Shown one piece after another: positions 21,160 to 33,640 of a stretch of DNA of 64,000 nt. This DNA comes from Leucaena leucocephala (lineage: Eukaryota > Streptophyta > Magnoliopsida > Fabales > Fabaceae). The notes beneath the pieces were generated by a model. It was given only the letters and a program-made list of their open reading frames with translations, ran no database searches and was not told the origin of the DNA. A program made the position numbers and the translations under genes. Position 1 is the stretch's first letter. Every line of letters begins with the position of its first letter. The stretch covers positions 16,414,501 to 16,478,500 of the forward strand of contig CM073563.1 of NCBI GenBank assembly GCA_037074615.1. Reading direction: 5' to 3'.

Positions 21160-24100
21160 TATCATATCCTAACTTTTCCCTATCTGTATAATGCTGATAA
21201 AGGAAAGAGGTTTGGAAAGGATTGTAATGATGATCAGAAGGAATAATAAAAGCCAAATGAGTCTTGAGGGAAGAGAGGAACTAAAATAAAAGGTTCAAAA
21301 GTTTCATGGTGAAAAACGAAAGTAGAAATAAACTTTGGGTCATTAAGTGTAATTATGAAAAGTTGAGGGCCTAAAGTGTAATTTTTAAAAGTTCAAGGAT
21401 CTAAATGAAATTTAGAAAAGTTTTAAGGCCAAAACTAAAGGTAGAGAATAAAGTTGGGCTAAAAGGTGTAATTACCAAAAGTTAAGAGACTTAAATATAA
21501 TTTATCAAAAGTTCATGGGCAAAACCATAATTCTGAGAAATTTGAGCCAGAAAGAGCCCAAAAATACCTATAATCATATTAGTTCCAAATTTTACCAGTA
21601 AGTAGAGAAAATTATTCTAATCAGTTTAACGTAACACAAAATTTTGATTTGAGCTCCCAATTAATTGATATAAATTTCTAAAGTTAGGAACAATTATTAC
21701 AATATTTTTTAGACCTTAGAATCAAATGAAACTCTACAGTAAATTGCTATAATTAATATGAGAATTTATAAAATTAACAGAGTTAGAAAAGAAATCCTGT
21801 CGGGAGAGGTTCTTTGGGAATTATGCCATAAAGGAAATAGACCCATATCAAGGCCCAAAATGGCATCCCAGAGGCCCAATGAGGTGGATGGACGGTTGAG
21901 TAGGCCAGAGTCCAGACCAGCCAGAAAAGTATAAAATTATAAAAATGCCCCTATATAGCCAAATTATACCAGAGAGGGATAGAGGGCATTTTAGTCATTC
22001 TGAACAGGTAAAAAATGTCCCAGTAAGTACAGGGATGATTAGTTAGAGCCAATATATACTTTGATATAGAATAAAGAGGTGTGAAATAACAATTATGCCC
22101 CTAGGGTCATTATAGTGCTAGACAGTAACCAAAGGCATTTTAGTCATTTGTCAAGGGATTTGTAATTAAGTTTTGACCCAATACAAGAGTGTCAATGGTA
22201 GGAAGAATCCGGATATTGGATTTAAGGTCATAAAGCATAACATAGAATCTCAGAAAAATTAGATTCAGAAAATAGTCTAGTTTTTGAGGAATCGGACTGA
22301 GCCGGTACCAGATTAGACTGAAATTTTTCCAGAAGCTTCCTCCCCTTGGAATTTTGCCACCTAACCCTATGAAGTGTCTCTTGATGATGTCATGGATGAT
22401 GTCATAAGTCTCTTTTTGAAAAAGTTAAATCCAAAATTAAATATGAGCTATTAGATCAAATAGTGAACAAACTAATCTTGGCCATTGATTTTTCATGAGA
22501 TTTTTCTATAAATACTCTCCAAAAATCTGAAGCAAACCATGGAGAATTAACCCTTAGGGAAACTCTTGTAAAATGAAAACTCAAGGCAAGACAAAGAAAA
22601 TTTAAGGTACCAAAGTTCAAGCAAGCTAGAGATTAAAGGTAAGCAATCTATCCTAGCTTATTTTCCTTTGATTTGGGAGCTTGAACTTAGAGTTTTCATG
22701 GAGGAAAGTTGAGTTTTCTCTAAGGTGTTGTGCTATCCAAAAGCCTTAGATGAAAGAAGAAAGAAGAAATTAAAGTTAGAGTTATATGATTAAAGCTTAA
22801 ACAAGCTAGTTAAGTGATTGGTTGTTGAATCAAGTTGATATTCTTAACTTTGTTAGGGTTGAACCATTTCGGTTTATACTGTTCATGATGGAAGGAAATG
22901 GAATTTTAATTATTTAAGGCTTTCATTGAATTTATATGATGATTTTGTGTAGGATTAGATAGGTTTTGAACCTTGGAAGCATTGGAATTCCAAGTTGTAC
23001 TTTTTTAGATTATTCTCTATTACTGTTCACTCACGTGAACAGTGATTATAATTTTATGATTTTGATGCTTCCAATTATTTTAAAATGAAAAGTTGTGCGG
23101 GATAAAGTGGAGAAACAAGTATGGGAAGCATTAGAATCAAAATGGGAATTTTTGAAAGAAAAGATGGTGTTATGTAATTCTGTACAGAACAGTGAATAGA
23201 AGCTAGAATTTCATGATTTTAAGCTTATAAATGGATTCAAAAGGTGAAATTGTGTAGGGTAAAGTTAAGACATTAATTGGTTCAAGGGCCATGGTAATTT
23301 GTAAAGATTAGAGAAATGTTAGTAAAGAGTTTATCAAGGTTAATCTTGAACTTTGTTGGAGTTCATGGTCCTAATGAATTATGTGATGAATATGAATATG
23401 TTTAGGACCTTAAAACATATAAGAAGATGGTTTGGAAGTGATTGACCGAAAGGATTCATGGTTGGAAAGCTAGGGAGCAAGTGCAAAAGATTAAGAGACA
23501 AGTTTAAGTGCAAGGTAGTAGACTTATCTCTTTATGTGGTTGATGTGGTATGCTTATGTGTTGACATGTATATGATATTTGAATGATGTTGTGACATGAT
23601 AAATGATGTTGAATGTATTGTGAATAATATGGCCATGCACTATTATGTAAAAGTATGTAGCATGATGGCATGTCACTAATCAAATAAAGTTTAATGAAAT
23701 TACATATCATGCATTAGCATCCATCTTGCATATTTAAGTGATAATGTTTGCTACTGAGATTCTCTAGAATCATACCCTCCCACAACCAACCATAATAGGT
23801 TATTCAAGATGGAAGAATCATGTTTGGTACATGAGCTAAGGAATGGAAGAGGAAGAGTAGACAAGTGATGCATGTATGTTAGTTTTTATATATTGTTATG
23901 TATTATCCATTATATGTAAAGAAAATGTATGAAAGAATTATGACATAACCCCATGATGTATATGAATGCATGAAAGACAAAAAGAAATAGTTTATGCATG
24001 CTGGAAGAATTATTGAAAGTGAAACAAAGGAAGCTGAAATGGTAAAAAACATAGGTCCTAAAATAGTTTTGTTGTGGCTTCTGTTTGACATAGCAAATGA

Positions 24101-24546
24101 AGGAATTAATCCATAAAAATTTATGAGCGTGTAGTAAACATCCATATCTTTAAATTCATAGGTAGTATACCTCATTTGGATATGTATATCAAGAGAAATG
24201 AATTTCCAAATTTAAGAGACAGAATCTGAAATTTCCAGAATTTGCTATATGAACAGTAAAAAATAACGATTTAACTGTATCAATTGGCAAGGTAAATGTC
24301 CAGATTTATATTTTTCCCTTAAAGAGATATAAAAGAGCTTCAATTATAAATTTAGAACACCTCCATACGATTTTTCTATAATTAGTTATAAATTTTTAAA
24401 ATTGGACTGTAAATCTAGAAATTACCAAGTGAACAGTACCTGATAAGTAAGTTTTAAAATTTTAATTTTTGAGCTAATGTAATGCTTCAACTAATTAAAT
24501 ATGCTTCCGAATACGTACTATGAGGTGGTAAAAGTAGGATGTTTCA
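21160..24546 (+). mobile_element. LTR-G2: solo LTR (3387 bp) inserted in the minisatellite
   Basis: Starts TATCATATCC (the family start TGTCATATCC with G to A) and ends GGATGTTTCA. The flanks ACTAA at 21155-21159 and 24547-24551 are a perfect 5-bp TSD, and joining them restores a normal minisatellite unit. A TATA box (TATAAATA) is at 22507-22514 and a splice-donor-like GTAAGC at 22639. No internal domain. The very long post-TATA part (over 2 kb) is unusual. Confidence 0.85.
22507..22514 (+). promoter_or_regulatory. TATA box of LTR-G2
   Basis: TATAAATA, at a matching position in LTR-G5 (58985), LTR-G4 (54089-54096, minus) and LTR-G3 (47286-47293, minus), inside a conserved block. It probably sets the retrotransposon transcription start about 30 bp downstream. 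Confidence 0.65.
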
Positions 24547-24551
24547 ACTAA

Positions 24552-25180
24552 CAACCCCAACGCCTACAATAACAACCTTAGTACCTGCAATAACAACCCT
24601 AGTCCCTGCAACTAAGAACCCCATCAGTTGCAACTAAGAACCCCATCAGCTGTAACTAACAACCCCAGCACCTGCAATAACAACCCCAGCTTGCAACTAA
24701 CAAACCCAACCCCTACAACTAACAACCCCATCAGCTGTAATAATAACCCCATCAGCTGCAACTAAAAACCCCAATACCTGAAATAACAACACCAACGCCT
24801 ACAATAATAACCCCAGCCCTTGCAACTAAGAACCCCATCAGCTATAACTAACAACCCCATCAGCTACAACTAACAACCCCAGCACCTACAATAACAACCC
24901 CAGTGCTTGCAATAACAACCCTAGTGCCTGCAATAACAACCCTAGCCTGCAATTAACAACCCCAACCCTTGCAACTAAGAACCCTATCAGTTGTAACTAA
25001 CAACCCCATCAACTGCAACTAATAACCCCAATGCCTGTAATAACAACTCCAGCCTGTAACTAACAAACCCAACCCCTATAATTAAGAACCCCATTAACTT
25101 CAACTAACAACCCAAGTGCCTACAAGAACAACCCTAGCGCCTGCATCTAACAACCCCAGGGCGTGCAACTAACAAATAAC
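24552..25180 (+). repeat. Minisatellite, right part (21-22 bp units)
   Basis: About 28-30 tandem units alternating between two types: CAACCCCAGCACCTGCAATAA (21 bp) and CAACCCCATCAGCTGCAACTAA (22 bp), with variants. Read on the minus strand, the 21-bp type keeps one frame and gives a repeating Val-Ile-Ala-Gly-x-Gly-Val heptad; the 22-bp type breaks it. It lies between the MULE transposase 3' end and LTR-G2. Confidence 0.88.
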
Positions 25181-25434
25181 ACAAATATCAAAAATCATAC
25201 TATGCACTTTGATTCATATATATGCAATTTGCCATGACATCCCTTGTTAGCAACAAATGTAAAAGGCATACAGTAAACATAGACACCTTCATCAAGATCA
25301 CCCTACCTTATAATAAGATGGAGATTGATCAATGTTATAAAAAATGAATTTTAGCACTTCTACAGATATGTGCAAAGCAAAAATCAGTGTGCTACGTATT
25401 TACAAACAAAAATAGAGCAACCAAGCGCCAATCC
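25181..25434. other. MULE 3' non-coding region after the transposase
   Basis: Short spacer between the minisatellite and the transposase stop codon (minus strand). Nothing else is seen. Confidence 0.4.
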
Positions 25435-27760
25435 TTAGCTTAGGTTTGGATTCTTGCATGTCTTCACTATGTGTCCAGCCTTATGGCATATTCCATAATG
25501 ATAAGTCTTTCTATTCTAAAATTGAGACTCAATCTTTTTTTCTCTTTGGCCTTCCCGGAGGCCTTCTAGTAATTGGGGGTCAAAGAATCTTTCTTTTATT
25601 AGTTCAGACACTATCGGGTCATTAGGACATGGATAATCATGTATAGCAATAGACCTTATGACACTAGCATATATTTTCTCCTTGGCAGATAACTTGTAGT
25701 AATCATCCACAAATGTGTACACACTTCTTTGCATTAGCTTTATTGCAACACATACATGGACACAAGGTAGTCCACTCATTTGCCAACCTAAACATGTGCA
25801 TTTATGTGTTTACAGATCAACAGTAAGTTTAATTACTCCATGGGAGCCCCAAGTCTCAACCTAGACAACGTCATTTCCCCAATATTGGGCATGCATATTT
25901 ATGGCAAACCTAACTTGTTGCATCAATTTTGCCTCAATATTTAACCCAACACCATTTTTCCAATTGACCATTGACAATTTACTTCTCAGAAACTTATAGG
26001 CCAACTTCTCTTGATGCTCAAGTATTAGAACAGACACATTGTGCCTCCACTCTTGCAAAATCCATGCATTGAATGACTCTGCGAGATTAATGGTGATATT
26101 GTCCCATAGTTTGAATGGAAACTTGCTCATAGCCTATTTTTGCACGTCCCCTTAGGTCTGAACCCATTGAGCCAGATATAGACAAAAGGCTTGTAGCTTT
26201 CCCATGGAGACATTAAAATCTCCCTCAAGCCTTGCATATGTAATTTCATTAAGCAAGTTAAGTGTGTCCTATTTTCAGACCCCTGATGCTCGTCCCCTAC
26301 CTCTTACTATTTTGTAGAAAGTAGCACTATAGTTTTCTTTCACATGCCGGTAGCAATAAGCATGTCTAGTTTAGGAAAAAATAGTCTGAACAGCAGTTAT
26401 GATTGCATTGTTTCAGTCAGACACAATTATGATCTCCAAGGATCTTGTGATCTCTTTAACATTTTGGAGAAACCAAGTCCACTCATCATGCGTCTTGCCA
26501 CTAACAATATCATATGCCAATAGAAATAATTCATTATATGCGTCACATGCATTAGCTGTAAGCATTGTTCCCCTGTATGGACTACTAAGATGACATCCAT
26601 CTATATACAGTATTGCTCTGCACCCTTGCAAAAAACCTTCAATTGAGCATCCATATACAATGAATACCCTCTCAAATCTTTTGGACTCTGAGCCTTCCCA
26701 TCTAGCAATAGTTCTTGGATCAGTTTCCACAAGCCTCTCACATATCTAAGGAATAATCTTGTACGAACCTTCTACAGTATCGTGTATTTCCCTTAACACT
26801 TATTCTCTACCCCTATAAACTTCCTATAGTTCAATTGCACACCATAATCCCTGTATAAGTCCTTGCTAATTTCTTTTGCATTCTTATTAAAATTACTCGT
26901 CAAAGCATCAATCATTAGAGATGATGTTAAGCATGCCTTTCTATGGTGAGTTACAACTAGGTCTTCTTGTGCATTATGCATGTGCTGACTTGTGAAGCTT
27001 CTTATACTTAATAATTCTGCATCTTGACGTTCACCCATACAATATGCACCCATGTACCATGGGTATCCATCAACCTTGCACTTGACAATGATTTTTTGTT
27101 TATTATTTTTGATAAATTTGTACAAAAACCTGTGTGCGATGCTATACTTGTATAGCTGTTTCCAAAGAACCCCTGCATTTGGAAATGTTTGACCTTTTTC
27201 AACAATCAAATCCTTTTACTTTATGCAATTCATTTCAAGAGTACCTATTGGAATCATTTTGTTAGAACAAGACATTAATGGCAAAACTTCATTCTCATTT
27301 CCCAAAGCAGGTGGAGACATAGAGCATATATTCCCACTTCCAAACAATTCACCAAACCTACAGAAAATGACAACTTACTATGTCAGTAATGACAACTGCC
27401 TCCAACTGATATGACAACATATATTGCAAATTATATAGGACAACATTTTGAAATCAACATACCATATTACTTACAAATCTTCCTCCTCTATTACATCATC
27501 CATACGAAGTTCTGTGCATTCATTGTTTGCTTTGTCTCCTACATACACATGGCCACTTTCTCCATTAAACATTATTAAATGCTCAATTCCTTCATCATTA
27601 AAAATGTCAACAAATGTGTGTTTATCAAATCTAACAGTGAATTTTATCAAAATTTCATCACTTCCTTTCCCAACCAGTGATGCTACTAATATTTTAAACT
27701 CATCGTATGTTATGCCTTCTTTTGTGGATATTGTTCTTACTTAACCCCAACATATGCATG
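25435..27760 (-). pseudogene. MULE transposase (MURA-type), broken
   Basis: Minus-strand order fits plant MURA proteins: an N-terminal segment with ISTKEGITYDEFKILVASLV (about 27740-27470), a probable intron (donor GTAAGTAAT near 27466, acceptor near 27340), a DNA-binding domain (MuDR N-terminal type, 27209-26800), then the DDE domain with ILYIDGCHLSSPYRG (first Asp) and EIIIVSD followed by a stop and RNNAIITAV (second Asp). HAYCYRHVKENY supplies the C/H pair, and NLAESFNAW (about 26090) probably the Glu. A SWIM zinc finger (CTCLGWQMSGLPCVHV) and a C-terminal zinc knuckle (GICHKAGHIVKTC, first Cys replaced by Tyr) end it at TAA 25435-25437. At least five in-frame stops interrupt it. It would have cut and pasted the element from its TIRs. 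Confidence 0.85.
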
Positions 27761-28422
27761 ACCTTCTACATCATTTCTAAATTATCCTCCCATATAAACA
27801 TAACATAATAGATGCTTTGCAGATGAACTCGCTATCAACAATGACAACCTATACCAGACATATAATATTAACAACTCATGCACTTATATTAACAATTATG
27901 TCATACTATAATAACAACTCTTATTGCCCCACATATTAGCTCATGTATGTCATTCACACTTTATAAGTACCTTTCCCTTGTTCATATTTTCTTACTATAC
28001 TCAACCAAACACACCATAAATTCTTGCAAACTAAACATAACTTTTCAAACCCTAAATAAACTGATTTAACCCATACCTCAAATGATAAAAAAGTCATGGA
28101 ATGAACACAATCTCTATATTTATGTGGGTCCTTTTATACCTCACTTCAGCCACACACTATCATATCATATGTAGTATGAGGATGATGAGCTAACTATTTC
28201 CTTAGGTTTGCTAACAACGGACTTCATGTTCTCATATGATAGTCAGAAAAAATGACATATATAGCAATTCTTCCTCAACATCTAGCCACGATAATTAGTA
28301 AATCCACCTGCCAACACACTGTGGGAGCCATCGTATGGCCAGTAATGGTGTTCTTACTGTTCTCTTATTTCACAGCAAAGCACGCCAACTCTCATTTCTT
28401 CTTTAATGTTTTTTATTTCACA
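27761..28422. other. MULE 5' region upstream of the transposase
   Basis: AT-rich; on the minus strand it would carry the transposase promoter and leader between the right TIR and the first exon. No coding sequence recognised. Confidence 0.4.
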
Positions 28423-28552
28423 AGGCCATTTAAGTCTTTTTATAACTAGAAAACTTCATGTGAGGTCCCATAGGACTTAAAATGAATTATAGCATTTGGT
28501 GGCACTCTTTTGTCATTCAATTGCTTCCATGGGACTCATATGTCATTTTCCC
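28423..28552 (-). repeat. MULE terminal inverted repeat, right
   Basis: Partner of 17526-17655. The TSD TAGAAATTA follows at 28553-28561. Confidence 0.9.
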
Positions 28553-28599
28553 TAGAAATTAAGTGGAGTCCCAAACGAATGTCTAACACATTACATGAA

Positions 28600-28984
28600 T
28601 TTTGTTTCATTAGATTAGTAAATTTGAAGTCTTTATATTAATACTATAATTTATTATTATTTTATTATTCCTATGTCATAAAATGGTTTTCATTTCACCT
28701 TACAATGAATTAATTTTAATTTTAAATATTTCAAGAACAATTATTTTTAATTAGGGAAAAAAGTTCTTTCAAAGTTATCCTTACTTTGAAATATACGCCT
28801 AATTTTACTTTATATTATGATTGTCATTGTTATTTCTTTTTAAAAATATTTTAATTTCATATATAAAAAATACTATCATTTAATCAACTTGATCGGTATA
28901 TTGCATAAAATTAGAATCTATCATTTCAAAGATTGGTTAGAGAATGAATCTTGAACCCTATTGATCAGGAAAGTAAGAATCTTT
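28600..28984 (+). repeat. Upstream flank module, copy U4, leading into B3 pseudogene 2
   Basis: Aligns with U3 (10515-10964) and continues through the part that lies right of Copia-1 in that copy (GATTGGTTAGAGAATGAATC versus GATCGGTTAGAAAAAGAATC). It is interrupted at 28984 by Copia-2. Confidence 0.6.
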
Positions 28985-29460
28985 TGTTAGAATATAAACA
29001 TCCCAAACACAATATAATCAATCTAGATTATAACATATATAAGTATAAAACATATATAAAATGCAGCGGAAAATTTAAAATTATCTCTCGCCATTAGCTT
29101 GATTGATTTGAGAAGAACTAGAAATTAAATCAGATACCTGTCAATCAGAGAACACTATTAGATAAACAACATGTTCTTCCAGATGTTGATTAGGCATAGT
29201 GATGATTAACTTGTGTACTACTGTCACCAGTAGGGAACCTTCAAGAGTAAGCTGAGAAACTAGGTTATCGCTCTGGAATCATAAACTATCATATGATAAT
29301 TCTCAAGTGTTGATTTCTTCCATCAGAAAATTAACCTTAAATAAACTGAGTCAATAACCTACCTTGGACTGACCCCAATAACTATGGGCCATACTTAGAA
29401 ATATTTATTAATTATCCTAATTAATATCTAAATAGGTTATATTATAATAAATATCTCACA
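28985..29460 (-). repeat. Copia-2 3' LTR (left end)
   Basis: 476 bp, TGTTAGAATA...ATATCTCACA; pairs with 35930-36397. The polypurine tract (TTCTCCCATTTA on the plus strand) follows. Confidence 0.88.
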
Positions 29461-29699
29461 TTCTCCCATTTAGCCCATATACTCAATATCATTGCCTCGT
29501 CTAGGTAAACTGATATCATGCTATAAGAATTATGGCAATAAGTCCTCTTTTATCGGGTATTACCTTCCATGTATTATATGTAGCACCATAACTTATGGGT
29601 ATCACATTATACATTAACTCAATGTTCACCGATTCCTGTCTCAATGTTTATCAATTTCAATAATACAAATGTATACAATCACAATTTGAAATTGATAAA

Positions 29700-31130
29700 C
29701 CACAAAATATGATTTCACTACTCATACCTCCACTAATTAAAAGAAGGACAAAGTCCCATATGAGGTACACATGTGACAAAAATATTTGGCTTCAATCCTT
29801 TCATCAAAAGATTAGCCTACATATCCAATATACTGATGCGTTCAACAAAAACTTGGTCATCCTGAACTTTTTCACTCAAGCAAAGGAATTTAAGTTTGAA
29901 AAACTTGCTTCGACTTTTATTCCTTTCATTGTTTTCTATGACCACTACAGCTGCGTTATCACAGTACATTCTTATTGCCTTAGAGACTGAATATACAATC
30001 TTAAACCCAGCAATGAAATTCCTTATCCAAATAGCTTGTGAACTTGCTTCAAAACACACAATATACTCAGCATCACTGGTAGAAGGAGTTATTTGAATAT
30101 GAGTATCTAATTACGTCTAGACTATCTGTTCTCCTATATGTGAGCATGTAGTGTTTAGTACCTTATAGGCACCTAAACACCTTCTTTACAGCTATCCAAT
30201 GTGCTTTCCCATGATTACTTTGGTATCTTCCTAATATACTCACAGTAAAAGCAATGGTAAGTCTTGTACAAACCATGCATACATCAAGCTTCCCACTGCT
30301 GAGGCGTATGGGATCCTTTCTATCTATTTCCTATCAAGCTCAATTTCAAGACATTGATTTAGACTAAACTTATCTCCCTTTTCAATGGGAGCCATGTTTG
30401 ATGAACAATTTTGCATTTTGAATTACTCAAGAATTTTGACAACGTAAGCCTTTTGAGACAAGCCTACAAGACATTGGGTTCTATCTTTATGGATCTTTAC
30501 GCTAATGACATAAGAAGCCTCACCCATGTCTTTCATATCAAAACTCTTAAACAAAAAATCACTTCACCTCATGTAATAGTCCCAGATCATTGGTAGCAAG
30601 TAATATGCCATCCATATACAAAATCAAGAATATGATCATACTCCTACTAGCCTTATGGTATATATAGTCATCCATGATGTTCTCAACAAAACCAAATGAT
30701 GTGATCACTGGAACTTCAAGTACCACTACTGTGGAGCCTGTTTTAGACATATATTAATTTCTTTAACTTGTATACCAATTGTTCTTTACCTTCTGCAAAA
30801 CTCAAGTTGTTTCATGTAAACTTCCTACAATTCACTATTGAGGAAAGCAGTCTTTACATCCATCTTGTGCAACTCCAAATCAAAATAGGCAACCAATGCC
30901 ATGATGATATGGAATAAATCTTTCTTAGATACAGGTAAAAAAGTTTCACTTTAATCGATTCCTTCCACTTGATTGAAACCCTTAGCAACCAACCTAGCCT
31001 TGTATCTATCAATGTTACCTTGTGAGTCTCTCTTAGTTTTGTAAACCTATTTATAGCCAATGGCCTTAGACCCACTAGGTAACTCTACAAGTTCCCAAAC
31101 ATAGTTGTTTGCCATGGAATTCATTTCATC
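29700..31130 (-). pseudogene. Copia-2 reverse transcriptase and RNase H remnants
   Basis: RNase H: CFEASSQAIWIRNFI and KAIRMYCDN (29817-30059), the block of CN-A-WLR-F and iYCDN. RT: pieces spread over two or three frames at 30550-31090, including a segment matching KTKRDSQGNIDRYKARLVAKG-type sequence and a YMDGILLATND block in the place of the catalytic YVDDI (Gly replaces the second Asp). Many stops. Clearly dead. Confidence 0.65.
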
Positions 31131-31324
31131 AATTATAGCATCATGCCACAACTTAGAGTTCATACTCTTCACAGCCTGAGTGAACGTTAAAGGGTCATTC
31201 TCAACACTTACATCATGGTCAACCTCAACAGAATATACTATATAGTCATCAGGTAATGCCGACCTTTCTCTAGTTAACCTCCTTAATTCAACCTCTTAGG
31301 TTGATCTAGGTTGTTGAATAAGGG

Positions 31325-31659
31325 CATCCTCTATCACATTTTATGGTGGTTCTACTTGTGTGATAGGTTGACCATCCAGTATATGTCCATCTTGTTCAAC
31401 ATCATCAATTTAAGTCACAGGGTCTACATTACATTCAATGTCAATCGCAATAGTGGGATTATCATTAACTATTAATATCCCCTCATGAATGATATCAGTG
31501 GTTCGCTCTATGTGATCGTGTAATGGATAATCACTCTCACTAATCACATCATTCTCAAGAAACTTGGCATTCCTAGATCTACAAATCTTTTAGAAGGTAG
31601 AGGACAATAAAACTTATAACCCTTAGACCTTTTTGCATAGCCTACAAAGTAAGCTCTAA
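31325..31659. repeat. 335-bp tandem duplication within Copia-2, unit 1
   Basis: Identical by eye over all 335 bp to the directly adjacent 31660-31994. It covers the integrase C-terminal/RT-linker region. Confidence 0.95.
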
Positions 31660-31994
31660 CATCCTCTATCACATTTTATGGTGGTTCTACTTGTGTGATA
31701 GGTTGACCATCCAGTATATGTCCATCTTGTTCAACATCATCAATTTAAGTCACAGGGTCTACATTACATTCAATGTCAATCGCAATAGTGGGATTATCAT
31801 TAACTATTAATATCCCCTCATGAATGATATCAGTGGTTCGCTCTATGTGATCGTGTAATGGATAATCACTCTCACTAATCACATCATTCTCAAGAAACTT
31901 GGCATTCCTAGATCTACAAATCTTTTAGAAGGTAGAGGACAATAAAACTTATAACCCTTAGACCTTTTTGCATAGCCTACAAAGTAAGCTCTAA
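31660..31994. repeat. 335-bp tandem duplication within Copia-2, unit 2
   Basis: Exact copy of 31325-31659; the unit to its right returns to unique element sequence (TGTTCTTGGGG). Absence of any mismatch contrasts with the heavy decay of the host element. Confidence 0.95.
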
Positions 31995-32039
31995 TGTTCT
32001 TGGGGTCAAATTTCTTCTCCTGTGGATTGTACACTCTTA

Positions 32040-32560
32040 CTTTCGCAGGACAACCCCATATCTTGAAATAATTTAAACTAGGTTTCTATCCTTTCCAAAT
32101 TTTAAATGGTGTCTTAGACTCTGCCTTCATTAGAACCATGTTTAATATGTATGTGGATATCTTTAGTACTTCCTTCCACAGGGAAGATGGTAGTTTTGAG
32201 CTATTCATCATGCTCCTAACCATATCCAGTAAGGTTATATTTCTTCTTTCAGCTACACCATTCATATTAGGTGATCTAGGCATAGTGTATTAGGCTACTA
32301 TACCTTGCTCTCGAAGAAAATCAGCAAATAGACCTGGCGCTTGTCCTTCACTAGTGTATCTTCCATAATACTTACCACTACAGACTGATCTCATGATCTT
32401 GATTGGTTTCCCAATATGTTTTTCTACCTCTACTTTATATTCTTGAAAAGCATCTAGTGCCTCACTCTTATTATAAAGCATGTAGACATACATGTATTAT
32501 GAGTAATCATTAACAAAGGTGATAAAGTACTCTTGACCATGTATAGTTAAATCAAAGCAA
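32040..32560 (-). pseudogene. Copia-2 integrase remnant
   Basis: The middle part reads YNKSEALDAFQEYKVEVEKH and then IKIMRSVCSGKYYGRY, where RSDxGGEY is normal, so the second catalytic Asp is lost. The distal part reads NMNGVAERRNITLLDMVRSM (with the Glu) and LPSSLWKEVLKISTYILN. The frame shifts between the two. Confidence 0.72.
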
Positions 32561-32588
32561 CAAATATCCGGTGTATAATTTCTAGCAA

Positions 32589-33320
32589 TTAAGAACTTCT
32601 CTTAGCCCCTTTATATGACTTATTGGTTTGCTTTCTCCTTATGTAGTCCACACAAGAATCAAATTCCAAATGGTTTAAAGATGGAAGAATTCTGTCTTTA
32701 TTCAACCTTTTGATTATGTTAACGGAGATATGACACAATCTCCTATACCATAAGCTATAAGAATTATCATCGATGACACTTCTCTTAGTACCACGTGAAA
32801 CAGAAAAAGATTGAGGTGAATCAGAAACAATTTTAAATAAACCATCAATCATAACTAAATTCGCAATCAAAATATAATCATTTGTCAAAGTTATAAGTTT
32901 CTTAGAAAGAACTAGATGATAATCAAATGAAATGAGCTTTGACATAGAAATCAAATTCCTTTTGTAAGAGGGAACATAAAAAATCATAAAGTTCCAAAAC
33001 ATGATTATTTAAAAAGGTTATGCGTAAAGTTCTAATGGTTTTCATAAGATTTCCTCTCCCACTTCCTGAAATGACAGTTTCCTCATTGGGATGTGGAGGC
33101 CTGCTTGACAGAAAGCCCTGCATGGTAGTCAAAATGTGAATCATCAAATCAGTGTCAATCCACCAAGTGTCATCATTAACTCTAGAAAATTTTGATTCAA
33201 AAGTAACACATGATGAAAGCATACATCTCATATCCATTATATGTTGCCTTATACCACCAATACCTTTAAGCCTCACAACACATAGTTCATATATGATGGC
33301 ACCACCCATCTACTCGTCTG
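32589..33320 (-). pseudogene. Copia-2 protease and gag-pre-integrase remnant
   Basis: DTWWIDTDLMIHI stands where WxxDSGA/TxHx is normal (Asp-Thr-Asp instead of Asp-Ser/Thr-Gly), so the protease site is damaged. Then VLELYDF... and, in the next frame, VPSYKRNLISMSKL, LWYRRLCHIS and the CVDYIRRKQTNK segment of the pre-integrase zinc-binding region. Confidence 0.65.
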
Positions 33321-33640
33321 TGATCTTAAATTGGTTATCTAAGGCTTCCAGGTATCCTTTAGTTGTGTCACACTTAGGGACTGCTCCCCTAATGCTTCTA
33401 GTGATCCTTTGTTATATAAGCAAAAAAGATAAGTAGTTACTCTACTCCCATATATTATACCTTTCCTTTGCCTTTTTGTTATCAGAGGCATCATTAGGCA
33501 TCGGAGGTTTATCATACCTCAAGGCATAATCCAAGTCCAAGAAACCAAACTGCAGCAAAACATCATCTCTCCAATTAGTATAGTTAATGCTGACATCTAA
33601 GATTATTTTGCTACTTATATCAACCATAATCCTGGGGGCA
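33321..33640 (-). pseudogene. Copia-2 gag remnant
   Basis: Gag N-terminal-type sequence: NYTNWRDDVLLQFGFLDLDY and ALRYDKPPMPNDASDNKKA, similar to the copia gag segment 'W...ll.LgcmDLdlALr.e.P'. The downstream gag is short and largely lost. Confidence 0.6.

Larger units (their letters stand above)
17526..28552 (-). mobile_element. 11.0-kb Mutator-like element (MULE) with nested insertions
   Basis: The ends GGGAAAATGACATATG... and its reverse complement form terminal inverted repeats of about 125 bp, roughly 90% alike by eye, flanked by a perfect 9-bp TSD. Inside are a MURA-type transposase pseudogene on the minus strand (25435-27760), a minisatellite, an unidentified coding-like remnant, and two solo LTRs that are later arrivals. 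Without the two LTRs and their TSDs the element would be about 5.8 kb. It sits in the 3' flank of B3 pseudogene 1. The transposase is broken, so it is not autonomous. Confidence 0.93.

Noticed and set aside
24552..25180. CRISPR-like or telomere-like array
   Set aside because: Repeats are contiguous with no unique spacers and do not match the TTTAGGG telomere unit; this is an ordinary minisatellite, and the genome is a plant's.
20800..25180. Intact repetitive protein (Val-Ile-Ala-Gly heptads)
   Set aside because: The 22-bp units break the frame repeatedly and no start codon or flanking domain supports translation.
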